Assembly: GCF_014189455.1 (NCBI RefSeq)
Contig: NZ_CP050296.1
Coordinates: 124,001 to 188,000 of the forward strand
Direction of reading: 5' to 3'
Source: Mesorhizobium huakuii
GTDB lineage: Bacteria > Pseudomonadota > Alphaproteobacteria > Rhizobiales > Rhizobiaceae
Length of the DNA stretch: 64,000 bases
Numbering within the stretch: position 1 is the stretch's first letter; every line of letters starts with the position of its first letter. The notes under the pieces are model-generated. The model saw only the letters and a list, made by a program, of their open reading frames with translations, searched no databases and was not told where the DNA came from. Of the stretch, positions 49,341-57,884 are shown piece by piece. A program made the position numbers and the translations under genes.

Positions 49341-50135
49341 TCAAACGGCGATCGGCGCCTTGATCGACGCATCGGCGACATAGTTTTCCAGCCGGAAATC
49401 CTCGAAGCGGAAGGCGAACAGGTCCTTCACCTCCGGATTGATCCACATCGTCGGCAGCGCCCTCGGCGTGCGCAACAATTGTTCGCGCGCCTGTTCGAAA
49501 TGGTTCGAATAGAGATGCGCGTCACCCAGCGTGTGGACGAAATCGCCCGGCTTCAGCCCGGTCACCTGCGCCACCATCAGCGTCAGCAGCGCGTAGGACG
49601 CGATGTTGAACGGCACGCCGAGGAAGATGTCGGCCGACCGCTGGTAGAGCTGGCAGGAAAGCCGGCCCTCGGACACGTAGAATTGGAACAGGCAGTGGCA
49701 GGGCGGCAGCGCCATCGCTTCCACCTCGGCCGGGTTCCAGGCCGAAACGATCAGCCGCCGCGATTGAGGATTGCGGCGTATCTCCTTGAGAAGGCCCGCG
49801 ATCTGGTCGATCGAGCCGCCATGGCCGTCCGGCCAGGAGCGCCACTGCCTGCCGTAGACAGGCCCAAGGTCGCCATTCTCGTCGGCCCATTCGTCCCAGA
49901 TCGTAACGCCGTGGTCGGTGAGATATTTGATGTTGGTGTCGCCGGCCAGGAACCACAGGAGTTCGTGGATGATCGACTTCAAATGCAGCTTCTTGGTGGT
50001 GGTGACCGGAAAGCCGCGCGCCAGATCGAAGCGCATCTGGTAGCCAAAGACGGAGCGCGTACCCGTACCGGTGCGGTCGCCACGGTCGGCGCCGTTGTCC
50101 AGTACGTGCTGCAAGAGGTCGAGATATTGGCGCAT
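49341..50135 (-). CDS. thyA: Thymidylate synthase
   Basis: This 264-residue enzyme methylates dUMP with methylenetetrahydrofolate. The start [28 protein letters not shown] (50135) matches the normal ThyA N-terminus; the same frame is open upstream to 50273 but is not part of the family. The catalytic cysteine lies in [13 protein letters not shown], with nucleotide-binding [17 protein letters not shown] and [12 protein letters not shown]. The dihydrofolate it makes is recycled by FolA, encoded at 43236 on the same strand. Confidence 0.97.
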   Translation of the reverse strand: MRQYLDLLQHVLDNGADRGDRTGTGTRSVFGYQMRFDLARGFPVTTTKKLHLKSIIHELLWFLAGDTNIKYLTDHGVTIWDEWADENGDLGPVYGRQWRSWPDGHGGSIDQIAGLLKEIRRNPQSRRLIVSAWNPAEVEAMALPPCHCLFQFYVSEGRLSCQLYQRSADIFLGVPFNIASYALLTLMVAQVTGLKPGDFVHTLGDAHLYSNHFEQAREQLLRTPRALPTMWINPEVKDLFAFRFEDFRLENYVADASIKAPIAV

Positions 50136-50356
50136 CGGTTCCGGCTCGATCTCGAGGGTGTCGGTATTATAGCGGCCAGACAGGCGACCGAACACAGCAA
50201 AACGGTAGAAGGGTTGCTCGGCCCACCACTCTTTCCAGACGTTTGCGCCGCCCTTCATTGCCCTAGCGGGCATTCTCCCCCGCTTTACGCCACGCTATGC
50301 ACACATCTTCTGTGATTGGCGTGACTGATCGGCGCGAGGCTTGACTGCCCCGTGGT

Positions 50357-50517
50357 TCCCCCAATCCGTCGCTGCTTCGCAGCGCCATCTTTCCCCTCCG
50401 GAGGGAAAGGAAAGGAGCTTTTCTGGACGAGCGTTGACGGCAGAAAGCTTGGCTCCTTTCCTCTACCCCGTCGATCGGGGGAGAGGTGGCTCGGCGAAGC
50501 CGAGACGGAGTGGGGGT
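50357..50517. repeat. Composite inverted-repeat (REP/MITE-like) element
   Basis: The two ends (about 50357-50400 and 50475-50517) are imperfect inverted copies of one ~43-bp unit. Each begins with a CCCCCA/TGGGGG end, contains a small hairpin (GCTGCTTCGCAGC on the left, CTCGGCGAAGCCGAG on the right) and ends in CCCCTCC- or GGGGAGAGG-like runs. The centre holds GGAAAGGAAAGGAG and its inverse CTCCTTTCCTC. This looks like a dispersed rhizobial palindromic element, placed between thyA and DUF2853. Confidence 0.7.
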
Positions 50518-50576
50518 CGACCAGCGCAGGCTGGCCGCAACGCCGGCGCCAGCCTTCGCAAATCGACGCGCGATCG

Positions 50577-50888
50577 TTAGAGCGAGCCGAGTTTGCCCAG
50601 ATCCTTGGCCACCAGATAATAGAAGGTCACGCGGCTCTTGGTGTTGTCGGCGTGCATCGCCTTGCAGGTCTTCTCGATCGAGGCGTCGGCCTTGGCCCCG
50701 TCGCTGACGCCGAGCTTCTTGGCCACCCAGCTCTCCTTGACGCGCTCGAGCTCCTTCGGGTCGGTGCAGGACACCAGCGAAGAATCGCGGTTCCTCAGCG
50801 CAATGCCCAGATGCTTGACGATCTTTTCGACCGCGTCGGCGCTGGCGCCCGCGTCGTATTTCTTCACATCCGCAAGATAGTCGGCCAT
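50577..50888 (-). CDS. DUF2853 family protein
   Basis: This 103-residue soluble protein starts at MADYLADVKKYDAGASADAVEKIVKHLGIAL (50888), after GAGGGGA. The helical region DPKELERVKESWVAKKLGVSDGAKADASIEKTCKAM and the ending VTFYYLVAKDLGKLGSL cover the DUF2853 family. The function is unknown. It is adjacent to the tmRNA gene on the opposite strand. Confidence 0.88.
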   Translation of the reverse strand: MADYLADVKKYDAGASADAVEKIVKHLGIALRNRDSSLVSCTDPKELERVKESWVAKKLGVSDGAKADASIEKTCKAMHADNTKSRVTFYYLVAKDLGKLGSL

Positions 50889-51096
50889 CAAAAATTCCCC
50901 TCGTCGGCGCCACGGATCCGATCGATGAGGGCTGTGGCGCGCTTCGCAACTTGTGCGCTAGGTCGGTAACTCCTCACCGCTCGCAAAGCTTCCGTTGAGA
51001 CCGCGCCCAAGTCAACCCTTGCCGTCGCTATTTGACACAGGGACAAAGCACCATTGCGGCCTTTCATTTCCGCGCAACGCCCCCTATATTCGTTTT

Positions 51097-51415
51097 GTCG
51101 GCTTGACCGACTATGGCGATAAATGGGCGATGAAATAAGCCGTTCGGACCCGGGGCGGTACCCGGCGCCTCCACCAAAAGCCGCTGTTGACGACAGAGCG
51201 GTTTTTGCTGGGGGCGAAATAGGATCGACGAAGGTGTAAAGATCGTACTTTTGCCCGGCATTGTACCACCGTCATCGGGCTAAACTTATAGTTGCCAACG
51301 ACAACTATGCGGAAGCTCGTCTCGCTGCTTAATGCAGTGCGAACGCTTCAAATCAAGCCCTAGGGGTTCGCACTTCTAGGCGGGGTTCGGAGGTACCTGG
51401 CAACAGAAACCTCCA
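51097..51415 (+). ncRNA. ssrA: tmRNA, circularly permuted two-piece form
   Basis: The acceptor piece comes first and ends with CGCCTCC-ACCA at 51166-51176. After an intervening segment (51177-51209) the coding piece starts GGGGGCGAAATAGGATCGAC at 51210. GGGGGCG pairs with CGCCTCC to form a 7-bp acceptor stem with the G3-U70 pair needed for alanine charging. The tag frame at 51294-51329 encodes ANDNYAEARLAA and ends with TAA at 51330. A stem AGTGCGAAC/GTTCGCACT (51336-51374) and a GGAGGT/ACCTCC pair follow. A TATATT at 51085-51090 fits a -10 box. Outer ends are approximate. It rescues stalled ribosomes by trans-translation. Confidence 0.93.
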
Positions 51416-51594
51416 CTTCTCCCCCTCAAATATGCTTTGTGCGCAACCATCTCCCGCTGGCCAGGCTTTCGCTTGGCTGCACGCCGCGAAAGCAGCATTG
51501 CTCGCCCTTCCCATGGATCAAGGGAGACAGATCGCCCCCCGCCTTGACCCGGACTGCGGCAACGCGTTGACTGAGATGAAGGGGGCAACGCTGC

Positions 51595-52176
51595 ATGAAC
51601 TGGCTCGACTTCTTCGCATCGGTGATCGGATCGATTACCTCGCTGGCATGGCCAGCCGCTGTCGTTACAGCGGTATGGATGTTCCGAGGTGAAATCCGCC
51701 CGCTGCTTCCCAGGCTAAGGCTGAAGCACAAGGAGACGGAAGTTTCCTTCCGGCTCGATGCTGCCGAGACTGTGGTCGGTCAGTTGCCAGCGCCTCCTGA
51801 TACAGCGCCAGCTACGCCTGAAGAGCTTTCCAGGTTCGAGCAGTTGGTGAACATCTCTCCGCGTACTGCCCTCATGGAAATTCGCCGAGAAGCTGAAGAG
51901 GCTATCAGTAATGCAGCAAGTAGGGCGGGTTATCCCCCTCGGGCCTTTGGTGGCACGCGGGGGACATTGCGGATGCTCAGAAAGCATGACCTCGTCGACC
52001 AGAACACCTCGCAACTGCTCGACGACTTGTTTGCAATCGGCAATGCAGCCGCGCACGATCCACAAGCTAGTCTCACTGCGATTGATGCCCGGCGTTATCG
52101 TGCTTTGGCCGATCGAGTGATTGCCGTTCTGGAAAATCCGCCACCTCGCTCGCCATCGGGGCCGGGCGACTTCTGA
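51595..52176 (+). CDS. Membrane-anchored protein with DUF4145/HEPN-like C-terminus
   Basis: This 193-residue protein has one N-terminal transmembrane helix (about 8-30, VIGSITSLAWPAAVVTAVWMF), a charged Pro-rich linker, and a helical C-terminal domain (about 75-182). The C-terminal pattern MLRKHDLVDQNTSQLLDDLFAIGNAAAHD resembles DUF4145/HEPN-like domains, whose IRxxGNxxAH motif is here FAIGNAAAH: the GN and His154 are kept but the usual Arg is missing. Codon use is less GC-rich at third positions than in neighbouring genes. It follows the tmRNA directly and is 31 bp upstream of a second helical gene. Confidence 0.65.
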   Translation: MNWLDFFASVIGSITSLAWPAAVVTAVWMFRGEIRPLLPRLRLKHKETEVSFRLDAAETVVGQLPAPPDTAPATPEELSRFEQLVNISPRTALMEIRREAEEAISNAASRAGYPPRAFGGTRGTLRMLRKHDLVDQNTSQLLDDLFAIGNAAAHDPQASLTAIDARRYRALADRVIAVLENPPPRSPSGPGDF

Positions 52177-52207
52177 CGCAAACGATCAACGTCTGCCGGA
52201 GGGAGCA

Positions 52208-52717
52208 ATGCCGGAACTGGAGACAATCAAGGACCATGCCGAAGGACTGAGATCGCCCTTTGAGCGGCATCCAGACCTGCTGGTTGAGATCGGTCGCGTC
52301 GTCTCCGTTTGGGGTGCTGTAAGCAATCTGCTTCGACAGTTCGTCTCCAGGATTCTCGATTGCGATCCGGTGAAGGCCGACATGATCCTGGCAGCGTTCC
52401 CCGGCGAGGAGCGACGGCTAGATTTCATTATCAGCCTGCTCTCTGCCGGTCCGCAGGATGACGGCGCGACGGCGCTGACTGCTGTGCTGAAGAGCTTGAA
52501 GAAGTTGTGCGCGGAGCGAAATGTGATCGTGCATGGCGGGCCGATCTGGGGCGGCAAGAAGCCCGATCGGCCGATGGATACCTACTTCGTCAACTTCCGG
52601 GTTGAGCACGATGGGAAGCGGTATGTGAATGCCCGCGACCTTCTCGCGCGCCACCTGGTCAAACTCCGTCGGCACGGCGGAGAGCTGTTTGATATCCTGC
52701 ATCCTCAAGTGCCATGA
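52208..52717 (+). CDS. HEPN-like helical protein of unknown function
   Basis: This 169-residue protein follows a GGAGGG site 31 bp downstream of the membrane protein gene, so the two form an operon. It is mostly helical: ERHPDLLVEIGRVVSVWGAVSNLLRQFVSRIL, then LDFIISLLSAG, then ALTAVLKSLKKLCAERNVIVHGG. Arg104-Asn105-x3-His109 fits the R-N-x3-H (Rx4-6H) motif of HEPN RNases and nucleotidyltransferase partners. No confident family name can be given. Codon use resembles the preceding gene. Together they look like a small accessory pair inserted beside the tmRNA. Confidence 0.6.
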   Translation: MPELETIKDHAEGLRSPFERHPDLLVEIGRVVSVWGAVSNLLRQFVSRILDCDPVKADMILAAFPGEERRLDFIISLLSAGPQDDGATALTAVLKSLKKLCAERNVIVHGGPIWGGKKPDRPMDTYFVNFRVEHDGKRYVNARDLLARHLVKLRRHGGELFDILHPQVP

Positions 52718-52754
52718 GCCGCCGCATCGCAAGGCACGTCCAGCCTGCCCTAAG

Positions 52755-53960
52755 CTACTCGGCCGGCGCCTCGACCGCCTCGCGCGAGCGGCCGAGCGTC
52801 ACCTTGGCCAGTGTGAAGGAAATCACGGCGCAAAGCGTGATGCCGGCGACCATCGGTAGCGGCGTGCCGTCGAAGAACACGCCTGCAACGCCCATGGCGA
52901 GCGCGCCGATGGCGAAATGCAGCGTGCCCATCAGCGCCGATGCGGTACCGGCGATCTCGCCGTGCTCTTCCATGGCCAGCACCGAGGTGCTCGGGATGAC
53001 GAGGCCGAGGAAGCCGTAGCCGACGAATAGCAGAGCCGCCATCACGTCGAGCCGGTCGACGCCCGTCGCCATGATCGCCAACAGCACCACCATCGTCGAG
53101 GCATAGCCGGTGACTGCCACCCACACCACGCGCTTCAGCCCGAAGCGCCCGGCCAGCAGTCCCGTCAGCTGCGACATGCCGATGAAGGCCACCGCATTGA
53201 TCGAGAAGAACACGCTGTAGACCGAAGGCGACAGCCCGTAGTGGTCGATCAGGATGAAGGACGAGCTCGACAGATAGACGAAGAAGCTCGCAATGCCGAA
53301 GCCGGCGATCGCCACCAGGCCGAGGAAATTGCGGTCACCCATCAGGAAACGGTAGCCGGCAAGCGCCGTGCCGAAGGAGGAACCGACGCGTTCTTCTGCC
53401 GGCCGCGTCTCCTTGAGCGAGGTCGCGAGCAGGATGGTGGCAAGGGCCGCCGCACCGGTCACCGTCCAGAACACGGCGCGCCAGCCGAAATTCTCGATGA
53501 TCTGGCTGCCGGTCAGCGGCGCCAGAATCGGCGACACCGAAAACACCAGCATCAACAGCGACATCAGCTTGGCGGCCTCGTTGCCGGTGTGCAGGTCGCG
53601 CACGATGGCGCGGGGTATGGCCATGCCGGCACTGGCGCCGAGGCCCTGCAGGAAGCGGAAGGCGATCAGCCACTCGATGGTCGGCGCCATTGCCGAACCG
53701 ATGCCGCCGACCATGAACAGCGCAAGACCGCCATAGAGCGGCAGCTTGCGGCCGACCATGTCGGAGATCGGCCCGACGACGATCTGGCCAAAACCCATCG
53801 ACAGGAAGAAGATCAGCAGGCTCATCTGCACGGCGGCCGTGCCGGCGTGTAGATCCGCGCCGATCGACGGCAGTGCGGGAAGATACATGTCGATGGCGAA
53901 CGGGCCGATGGCGGACAATAGGCCGAGCACGACCGCAATGCGGAGGAATTTGGGACTCAT
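52755..53960 (-). CDS. Bcr/CflA family drug resistance MFS transporter
   Basis: This 401-residue inner-membrane drug:H+ antiporter has twelve predicted helices. Typical segments are LLSAIGPFAIDMYLPALPSIG in helix 1, the loop 2-3 motif GPISDMVGRKLPLYGGLALF, RFLQGLGASAGMAIPRAIVRD in helix 4 and VFSVSPILAPLTGSQI in helix 5, which are signatures of the Bcr/CflA subgroup. It is divergent from a TetR regulator with a perfect palindrome between them, so it is probably induced by a drug-like ligand of that regulator. Confidence 0.93.
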   Translation of the reverse strand: MSPKFLRIAVVLGLLSAIGPFAIDMYLPALPSIGADLHAGTAAVQMSLLIFFLSMGFGQIVVGPISDMVGRKLPLYGGLALFMVGGIGSAMAPTIEWLIAFRFLQGLGASAGMAIPRAIVRDLHTGNEAAKLMSLLMLVFSVSPILAPLTGSQIIENFGWRAVFWTVTGAAALATILLATSLKETRPAEERVGSSFGTALAGYRFLMGDRNFLGLVAIAGFGIASFFVYLSSSSFILIDHYGLSPSVYSVFFSINAVAFIGMSQLTGLLAGRFGLKRVVWVAVTGYASTMVVLLAIMATGVDRLDVMAALLFVGYGFLGLVIPSTSVLAMEEHGEIAGTASALMGTLHFAIGALAMGVAGVFFDGTPLPMVAGITLCAVISFTLAKVTLGRSREAVEAPAE

Positions 53961-54102
53961 GATATTGGCTTCTTTCGAAATCTGGTTGCCGCCGCCAGGC
54001 GACGTCTAACCCTAGGACGTTCCATCCCATGAGACACCGACACTGAAGGAGCGAATTCTATTCGTCCCCGGTGCGAAATCTCTTTATCGTATGTCCACAA
54101 AA

Positions 54103-54120
54103 TTAGACACTCTTGTCTAA
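54103..54120. promoter_or_regulatory. Candidate TetR operator
   Basis: The perfect palindrome TTAGACA-CTCT-TGTCTAA lies 28 bp upstream of the TetR start and 142 bp upstream of the divergent MFS gene. Its location and symmetry fit the binding site of the adjacent TetR regulator. Confidence 0.65.
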
Positions 54121-54148
54121 ATCGTCAACCACCTCTATATAGATTTTC

Positions 54149-54838
54149 ATGAGAGCAAGCGTTTCTCCTGACACTTTCCCGCCACGTGGCCATGAGGCCA
54201 AGCGTCTGTCGATCGTCGACGCCGCCGCCGGCGTGTTCTGCCGTGAAGGCTTTGCCGGCGCCAATATCGACCTGATCGCCGCTGAGGCCGGCGTCTCGCG
54301 CCAGACCGTCTACAACCACCATGGCGACAAGGAAAAGCTCTTCATGGCCGTGGTGCGGGACCTCACCGAGCGCTGCAATGTCGGCATCTTCGCCACCATT
54401 GCCACCTTTCCCGACCAGCCAGGCGACCTCGAAGCGGATTTGATCGGCTTTGCCGTGCGCCTGAACCAGAACTGCATCTGCAATCGCGACGGAAAATTCC
54501 TGCGCAAGCTGATCCAGACCGAGGGTGAGCGTTATCCCGAATTGTTCGCCGAATGGCGGGAACAGGGTCCGGGCAGGACATGGCCGGCAATCGCCGCCCG
54601 TTTCGCCCGCCTCGCCTATGGCGGCTATCTCAGCATCGACGACCCCGACGTCGCGGCGCGCCAGTTCCTCGGCCTGGTCAATGCCGAACTGCAGACCACC
54701 TTCATGCTCGGTGGCACGCCGCGCGAGGACGAGGTGGTGCAATCGGCGACGAATGGCGTGCGCACCTTCCTGCGCGCTTTCGGCAAGCGCCCTGCCCCGG
54801 GCAGCGTCAAAAAGCACACTGCGCTGGCTAACGCATAA
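54149..54838 (+). CDS. TetR/AcrR family transcriptional regulator
   Basis: This 229-residue regulator has its DNA-binding domain at residues 17-65: RLSIVDAAAGVFCREGFAGANIDLIAAEAGVSRQTVYNHHGDKEKLF. The ligand domain fits the AefR/TetR_C_7-like form (FAVRLNQNCICNRDGKFLRKLIQTEGERYPELFAEWREQGPGR). It is divergent from the Bcr/CflA transporter and very likely its repressor. Confidence 0.92.
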   Translation: MRASVSPDTFPPRGHEAKRLSIVDAAAGVFCREGFAGANIDLIAAEAGVSRQTVYNHHGDKEKLFMAVVRDLTERCNVGIFATIATFPDQPGDLEADLIGFAVRLNQNCICNRDGKFLRKLIQTEGERYPELFAEWREQGPGRTWPAIAARFARLAYGGYLSIDDPDVAARQFLGLVNAELQTTFMLGGTPREDEVVQSATNGVRTFLRAFGKRPAPGSVKKHTALANA

Positions 54839-54983
54839 CATTGCCGTTGCCGCCGGGCCGCCCTGCCGATCAAATCGTTGGCAATAGTTCTCGCTTCGAC
54901 GCGGCGGTGGCCTATATCAGGTTTACGCCGCGCTCAAGCTTGATTACAGCTATGCGGACGATTCAACGGAACCCGACCACCAC

Positions 54984-55520
54984 ATGGCCGACGACCACAT
55001 CCGCTACGACATTCTGGCCCAGGAGGCGTTGCGCGGCGTCATGCGCAAGGTCCTGGCCGAGGTCGCACGCACCGGCCTCCCCGGCAACCATCATTTCTTC
55101 ATCACCTTCCTGACCGGCGCGCCCGGCGTGCGCGTCTCGTCGCGCCTGCGCGAACGCTATCCCGAGCAGATGACCATCGTCATCCAGTTCCAGTACTGGG
55201 ACCTGAAGGTGACCGACACCGGCTTCGAGGTCGGCCTGTCCTTCTCCGATGTGCCGGAGAAACTGGAAATCCCGTTCTCGGCCGTGCGCGGCTTCTATGA
55301 TCCCTCGGTCAATTTCGAGCTTGAGTTCGACGTCAAGACCGACGCGCAGCCTGAAGAAGAACCGGCCCAGCCGGCGCCTGAGCCGCTGACCATCGTTTCT
55401 GAGAAGAAGCCGAAGGCCGAGAAGAAGGCCGCCGCCGAAGCGGAGAAGAAGCCCGCCGCGGCTGACGCCGGCACCAAGGGCGCCGAAGTGGTTTCGCTCG
55501 ACGCCTTCCGCAAGAAATAG
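54984..55520 (+). CDS. sspB: SspB-type ClpXP adaptor protein
   Basis: This 178-residue alpha-proteobacterial SspB has a folded domain (1-125) of HIRYDILAQEALRGVMRKVLAEV, GNHHFFITFLTGAPGVRVSSRLRERYPEQMTIVIQFQYWDLKV and FSDVPEKLEIPFSAVRGFYDPSVNFELEF. An acidic then Lys/Ala-rich linker leads to the C-terminal VVSLDAFRKK, the ClpX-docking tail. SspB tethers tmRNA-tagged proteins to ClpXP; the tmRNA gene is 3.6 kb upstream. It heads an operon with DUF4169 and a ribbon-helix-helix gene. Confidence 0.93.
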   Translation: MADDHIRYDILAQEALRGVMRKVLAEVARTGLPGNHHFFITFLTGAPGVRVSSRLRERYPEQMTIVIQFQYWDLKVTDTGFEVGLSFSDVPEKLEIPFSAVRGFYDPSVNFELEFDVKTDAQPEEEPAQPAPEPLTIVSEKKPKAEKKAAAEAEKKPAAADAGTKGAEVVSLDAFRKK

Positions 55521-55537
55521 GCTGGGCGGTCTGCGCC

Positions 55538-55732
55538 ATGGCCGAAATCGTCAACCTCCGTCAGGCTCGCAAGCAGAAGGCGCGGGACGAGAAGCTGCGC
55601 GTCGCCGAACAGAACCGGGCCTTGCATGGCCGCTCCAAGGCAGAAAGGCAACGCGACCGGCTGATCGCCGACAAGGCCGAGAAATTTGTCGCCAGCCATC
55701 GCCTCGACCCGTCCGGCAAGGACGAACAGTGA
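55538..55732 (+). CDS. DUF4169 family protein
   Basis: This 64-residue, highly basic, mostly helical protein (MAEIVNLRQARKQKARDEKL and RSKAERQRDRLIADKAEK) lies 17 bp after sspB. DUF4169 is found next to sspB in many Hyphomicrobiales. The function is unknown. Confidence 0.88.
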   Translation: MAEIVNLRQARKQKARDEKLRVAEQNRALHGRSKAERQRDRLIADKAEKFVASHRLDPSGKDEQ

Positions 55733-55741
55733 GTCCCGGCC

Positions 55742-55966
55742 GTGAGCGTCGTTGAAAAGCGCTCGGTGACCATTCGCGGCCATCGCACCAGCTATTCCCT
55801 GGAAAAGCCCTTCTATGACGATCTCATCGCCATCGCGGCGGCGAGAAAGCTGACACTGGCCGCCCTCGTCGCCGAAGTCGATGAGACGCGGCCCCGCGAC
55901 ACCAACCTGTCCTCGGCGCTGCGGCTGCATGTGCTGGAGTGGGCGAAGCGCGGGGCGAACGCCTAG
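55742..55966 (+). CDS. Ribbon-helix-helix domain protein
   Basis: This 74-residue protein starts at a GTG at 55742, nine bases after the DUF4169 stop. The domain is RSVTIRGHRTSYSLEKPFYDDLIAIAAARKLTLAALVAEVDETRP, a ribbon strand followed by two helices as in the RHH_4 family of small DNA-binding proteins. It ends with NLSSALRLHVLEWAKRG. It completes the conserved sspB-DUF4169-RHH trio and is not part of a toxin-antitoxin pair here. It lies tail-to-tail with the ClC channel gene. Confidence 0.88.
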   Translation: MSVVEKRSVTIRGHRTSYSLEKPFYDDLIAIAAARKLTLAALVAEVDETRPRDTNLSSALRLHVLEWAKRGANA

Positions 55967-55967
55967 G

Positions 55968-57763
55968 CTAGATGCCCTCGACCACGTCCGTCTTTCTCCC
56001 GCGTCTGGTGCCGAAGCCAAGCAAGGTCGAACGGTCGCGTTCCTCGGCCTGTTTCCTCGACCGCACGCGCATCAGATCCTTCCAGCCGACATAGCCGACC
56101 AGTTGCAGGCTTTCGCGGGTGACGACCGGCAGATGCGAGATATTGGCCATCAACAGCTTGTCGGAGAGGCCTTCGAGATACTCGTCGGGATAGGCAAGCG
56201 TCACCTTGCTTCCGGAAAGCAGGTCACTGAGCGTCGTCGTCCTGTGCTTGCCGGCGCGGCGCCAGCGCAGGATCGCCGGCGGGTCGATGAGGCCAAGCAC
56301 CCGCCTGTTCTCGTCGATGACCGGGAAGCTCGGATGCCGGGTTTCCGGCGCGGTCAGGAACGCCGCCGCGCCATGCAGCGTCATCGTCGCCGGCACGCTC
56401 TCGACCTGCGCCGTCATCACCTCGCGCACCCTGGTTAGCGCGAAGGGATCGACGCGATATTCGCGCACCAAATGATGCCCTCGCCTTGCAACCTTTTCGG
56501 TCAGGATCGAGCGCTTCATCAAAAGCACGGTCACGGCATGCGCCGTGGCGCAAGCCGCGATCAAGGGAACAAGGACATGCGTGTTGCCGGTCAGTTCCAC
56601 GGCGAAGAACGTTGCCGTCAGCGGCGCCCGCATCGTGCCGCCCATGGTCGCAGACATGGCCAGCAGCGCCCAGAAACCGGGATCCGCCGTCGGCAGGAAC
56701 CCGCCGAGCAAGGCGCCCATCGCGCCACCCATGATCAGCAGCGGCGCCAACACGCCGCCGGACGTCCCTGAACCGAGCGCCACCGACCAGATGATGGCCT
56801 TGACCACCAGCAGCATCAGCGCCGCAGTGGCAAGCGTGCGGCCATCCAGCATGTCGGCGATGTTGTCATAGCCGACGCCGAGCGCGCGCGGCTCGATCAG
56901 TCCGCCGATGCCGACCACCAGGCCGCCGATCATCGGCCACCACATCCAGTGGATGGGCAGTTTCTGGAAGGCGTCCTCGCAGGCATAGACCATCTGGGTG
57001 AGCAGCCCCGACAGCAGGCCGGCGCAGACACCGACCAGAACCCAGCCGCCAAGCCCAACGAAGGACACCGCCATGCCGCCCTGGAACGGAAAGATCGGCC
57101 CGGGCAGATGCAGCACGGTGCGCTCGACCTCGGCAATGATCGCGGCAACCGCCACGGGGATGAAGGAACGCGGCGTCCATTCGAACAGCAGCAATTCGAC
57201 CGCCAGCATGATGGCGGCGATCGGCGTGCCGAACACGGTGGTCATGCCGGCAGCCGCGCCTGCCACCAGCAGCGTCTTGCGTTCGTTGTCGCTGACCGGC
57301 AGCATCTGCGCGATCAGCGAGCCGATCGCGCCGCCGGTCATGATGATCGGCCCTTCGGCGCCGAACGGTCCGCCGGAACCAATCGAGATAGCCGACGACA
57401 GCGGCTTCAGGATCGCCACCTTGGCACCAAGTTTTGAACGCCCAAGCAGATCGCCTCGATCGCTTCGGGAATGCCGTGGCCGCGGATCTTCTCGCTGCCG
57501 TAGCGCGCCATCAGGCCGATGATCAGCGCGCCGATGACGGGGACGATCACGGCGGCAAGCCCGCGCGGCGTATCCTGCAATTTCAGCTCGGCGAGCGTGA
57601 ACTGGCCGAAATAGGCAATGTTGGTGGCAAGCCGGATCAGTTTCAAAAGCACGATGCCGGCGAACAGCGCCGCCGTGGCCACCACCACCGCTATGGTAGC
57701 AATGGTCAGCACGCGCGCGTCGGTGGTGAAATCCCTGAGATGGCTATTTTCGGAGGGCTTCAT
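55968..57763 (-). pseudogene. ClC-type chloride channel/antiporter with CBS domains (one frameshift)
   Basis: With one base restored near 57449-57451 this is a 598-residue ClC protein starting MKPSENSHLRDFTTDARVL (57763). The N-terminal piece ends GHGIPEAIEAI; the repaired frame continues LLGRSKLGAKVAILKPLSSAISIGSGGPFGAEGP. The selectivity motifs are GHGIP, GAEGP (with the gating Glu) and SGTSGGVLAPLLI. Two CBS domains follow after residue 450 (VREVMTAQVESVPATMTLHGAAAFLTAPETRHPSFPVID and ISHLPVVTRESLQLVGYVGWKDL). It exchanges Cl- for protons or conducts Cl-. It is divergent from a MarR gene. The single indel looks like sequence error. Confidence 0.88.
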
Positions 57764-57821
57764 GGCTGGCTTTCTCGCGGTGGCCGGACCTCGGATATGC
57801 CGGCTTGGTCGGCTCGCTATG

Positions 57822-57836
57822 TATCGTAACACGATA
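57822..57836. promoter_or_regulatory. Candidate MarR operator
   Basis: The perfect inverted repeat TATCGT-AAC-ACGATA lies 48 bp upstream of the MarR start and 59 bp upstream of the ClC start, in the divergent promoter region. Confidence 0.55.
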
Positions 57837-57884
57837 TAAATTCAAGCTGGTTTTGCAGCAAAACCGTTTGAGCCTTTTGCCGGA

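Noticed and set aside
50136..50273. N-terminal extension of thyA by 46 codons
   Set aside because: ThyA enzymes begin MRQYL or similar; the extension is not part of the family.
51376..51731. Minus-strand small frames across the tmRNA end
   Set aside because: They overlap the tmRNA and the following plus-strand gene and show no ribosome site or domain.
55538..55966. Toxin-antitoxin pair made of DUF4169 and ribbon-helix-helix proteins
   Set aside because: Both belong to the conserved sspB neighbourhood, and neither resembles a toxin.
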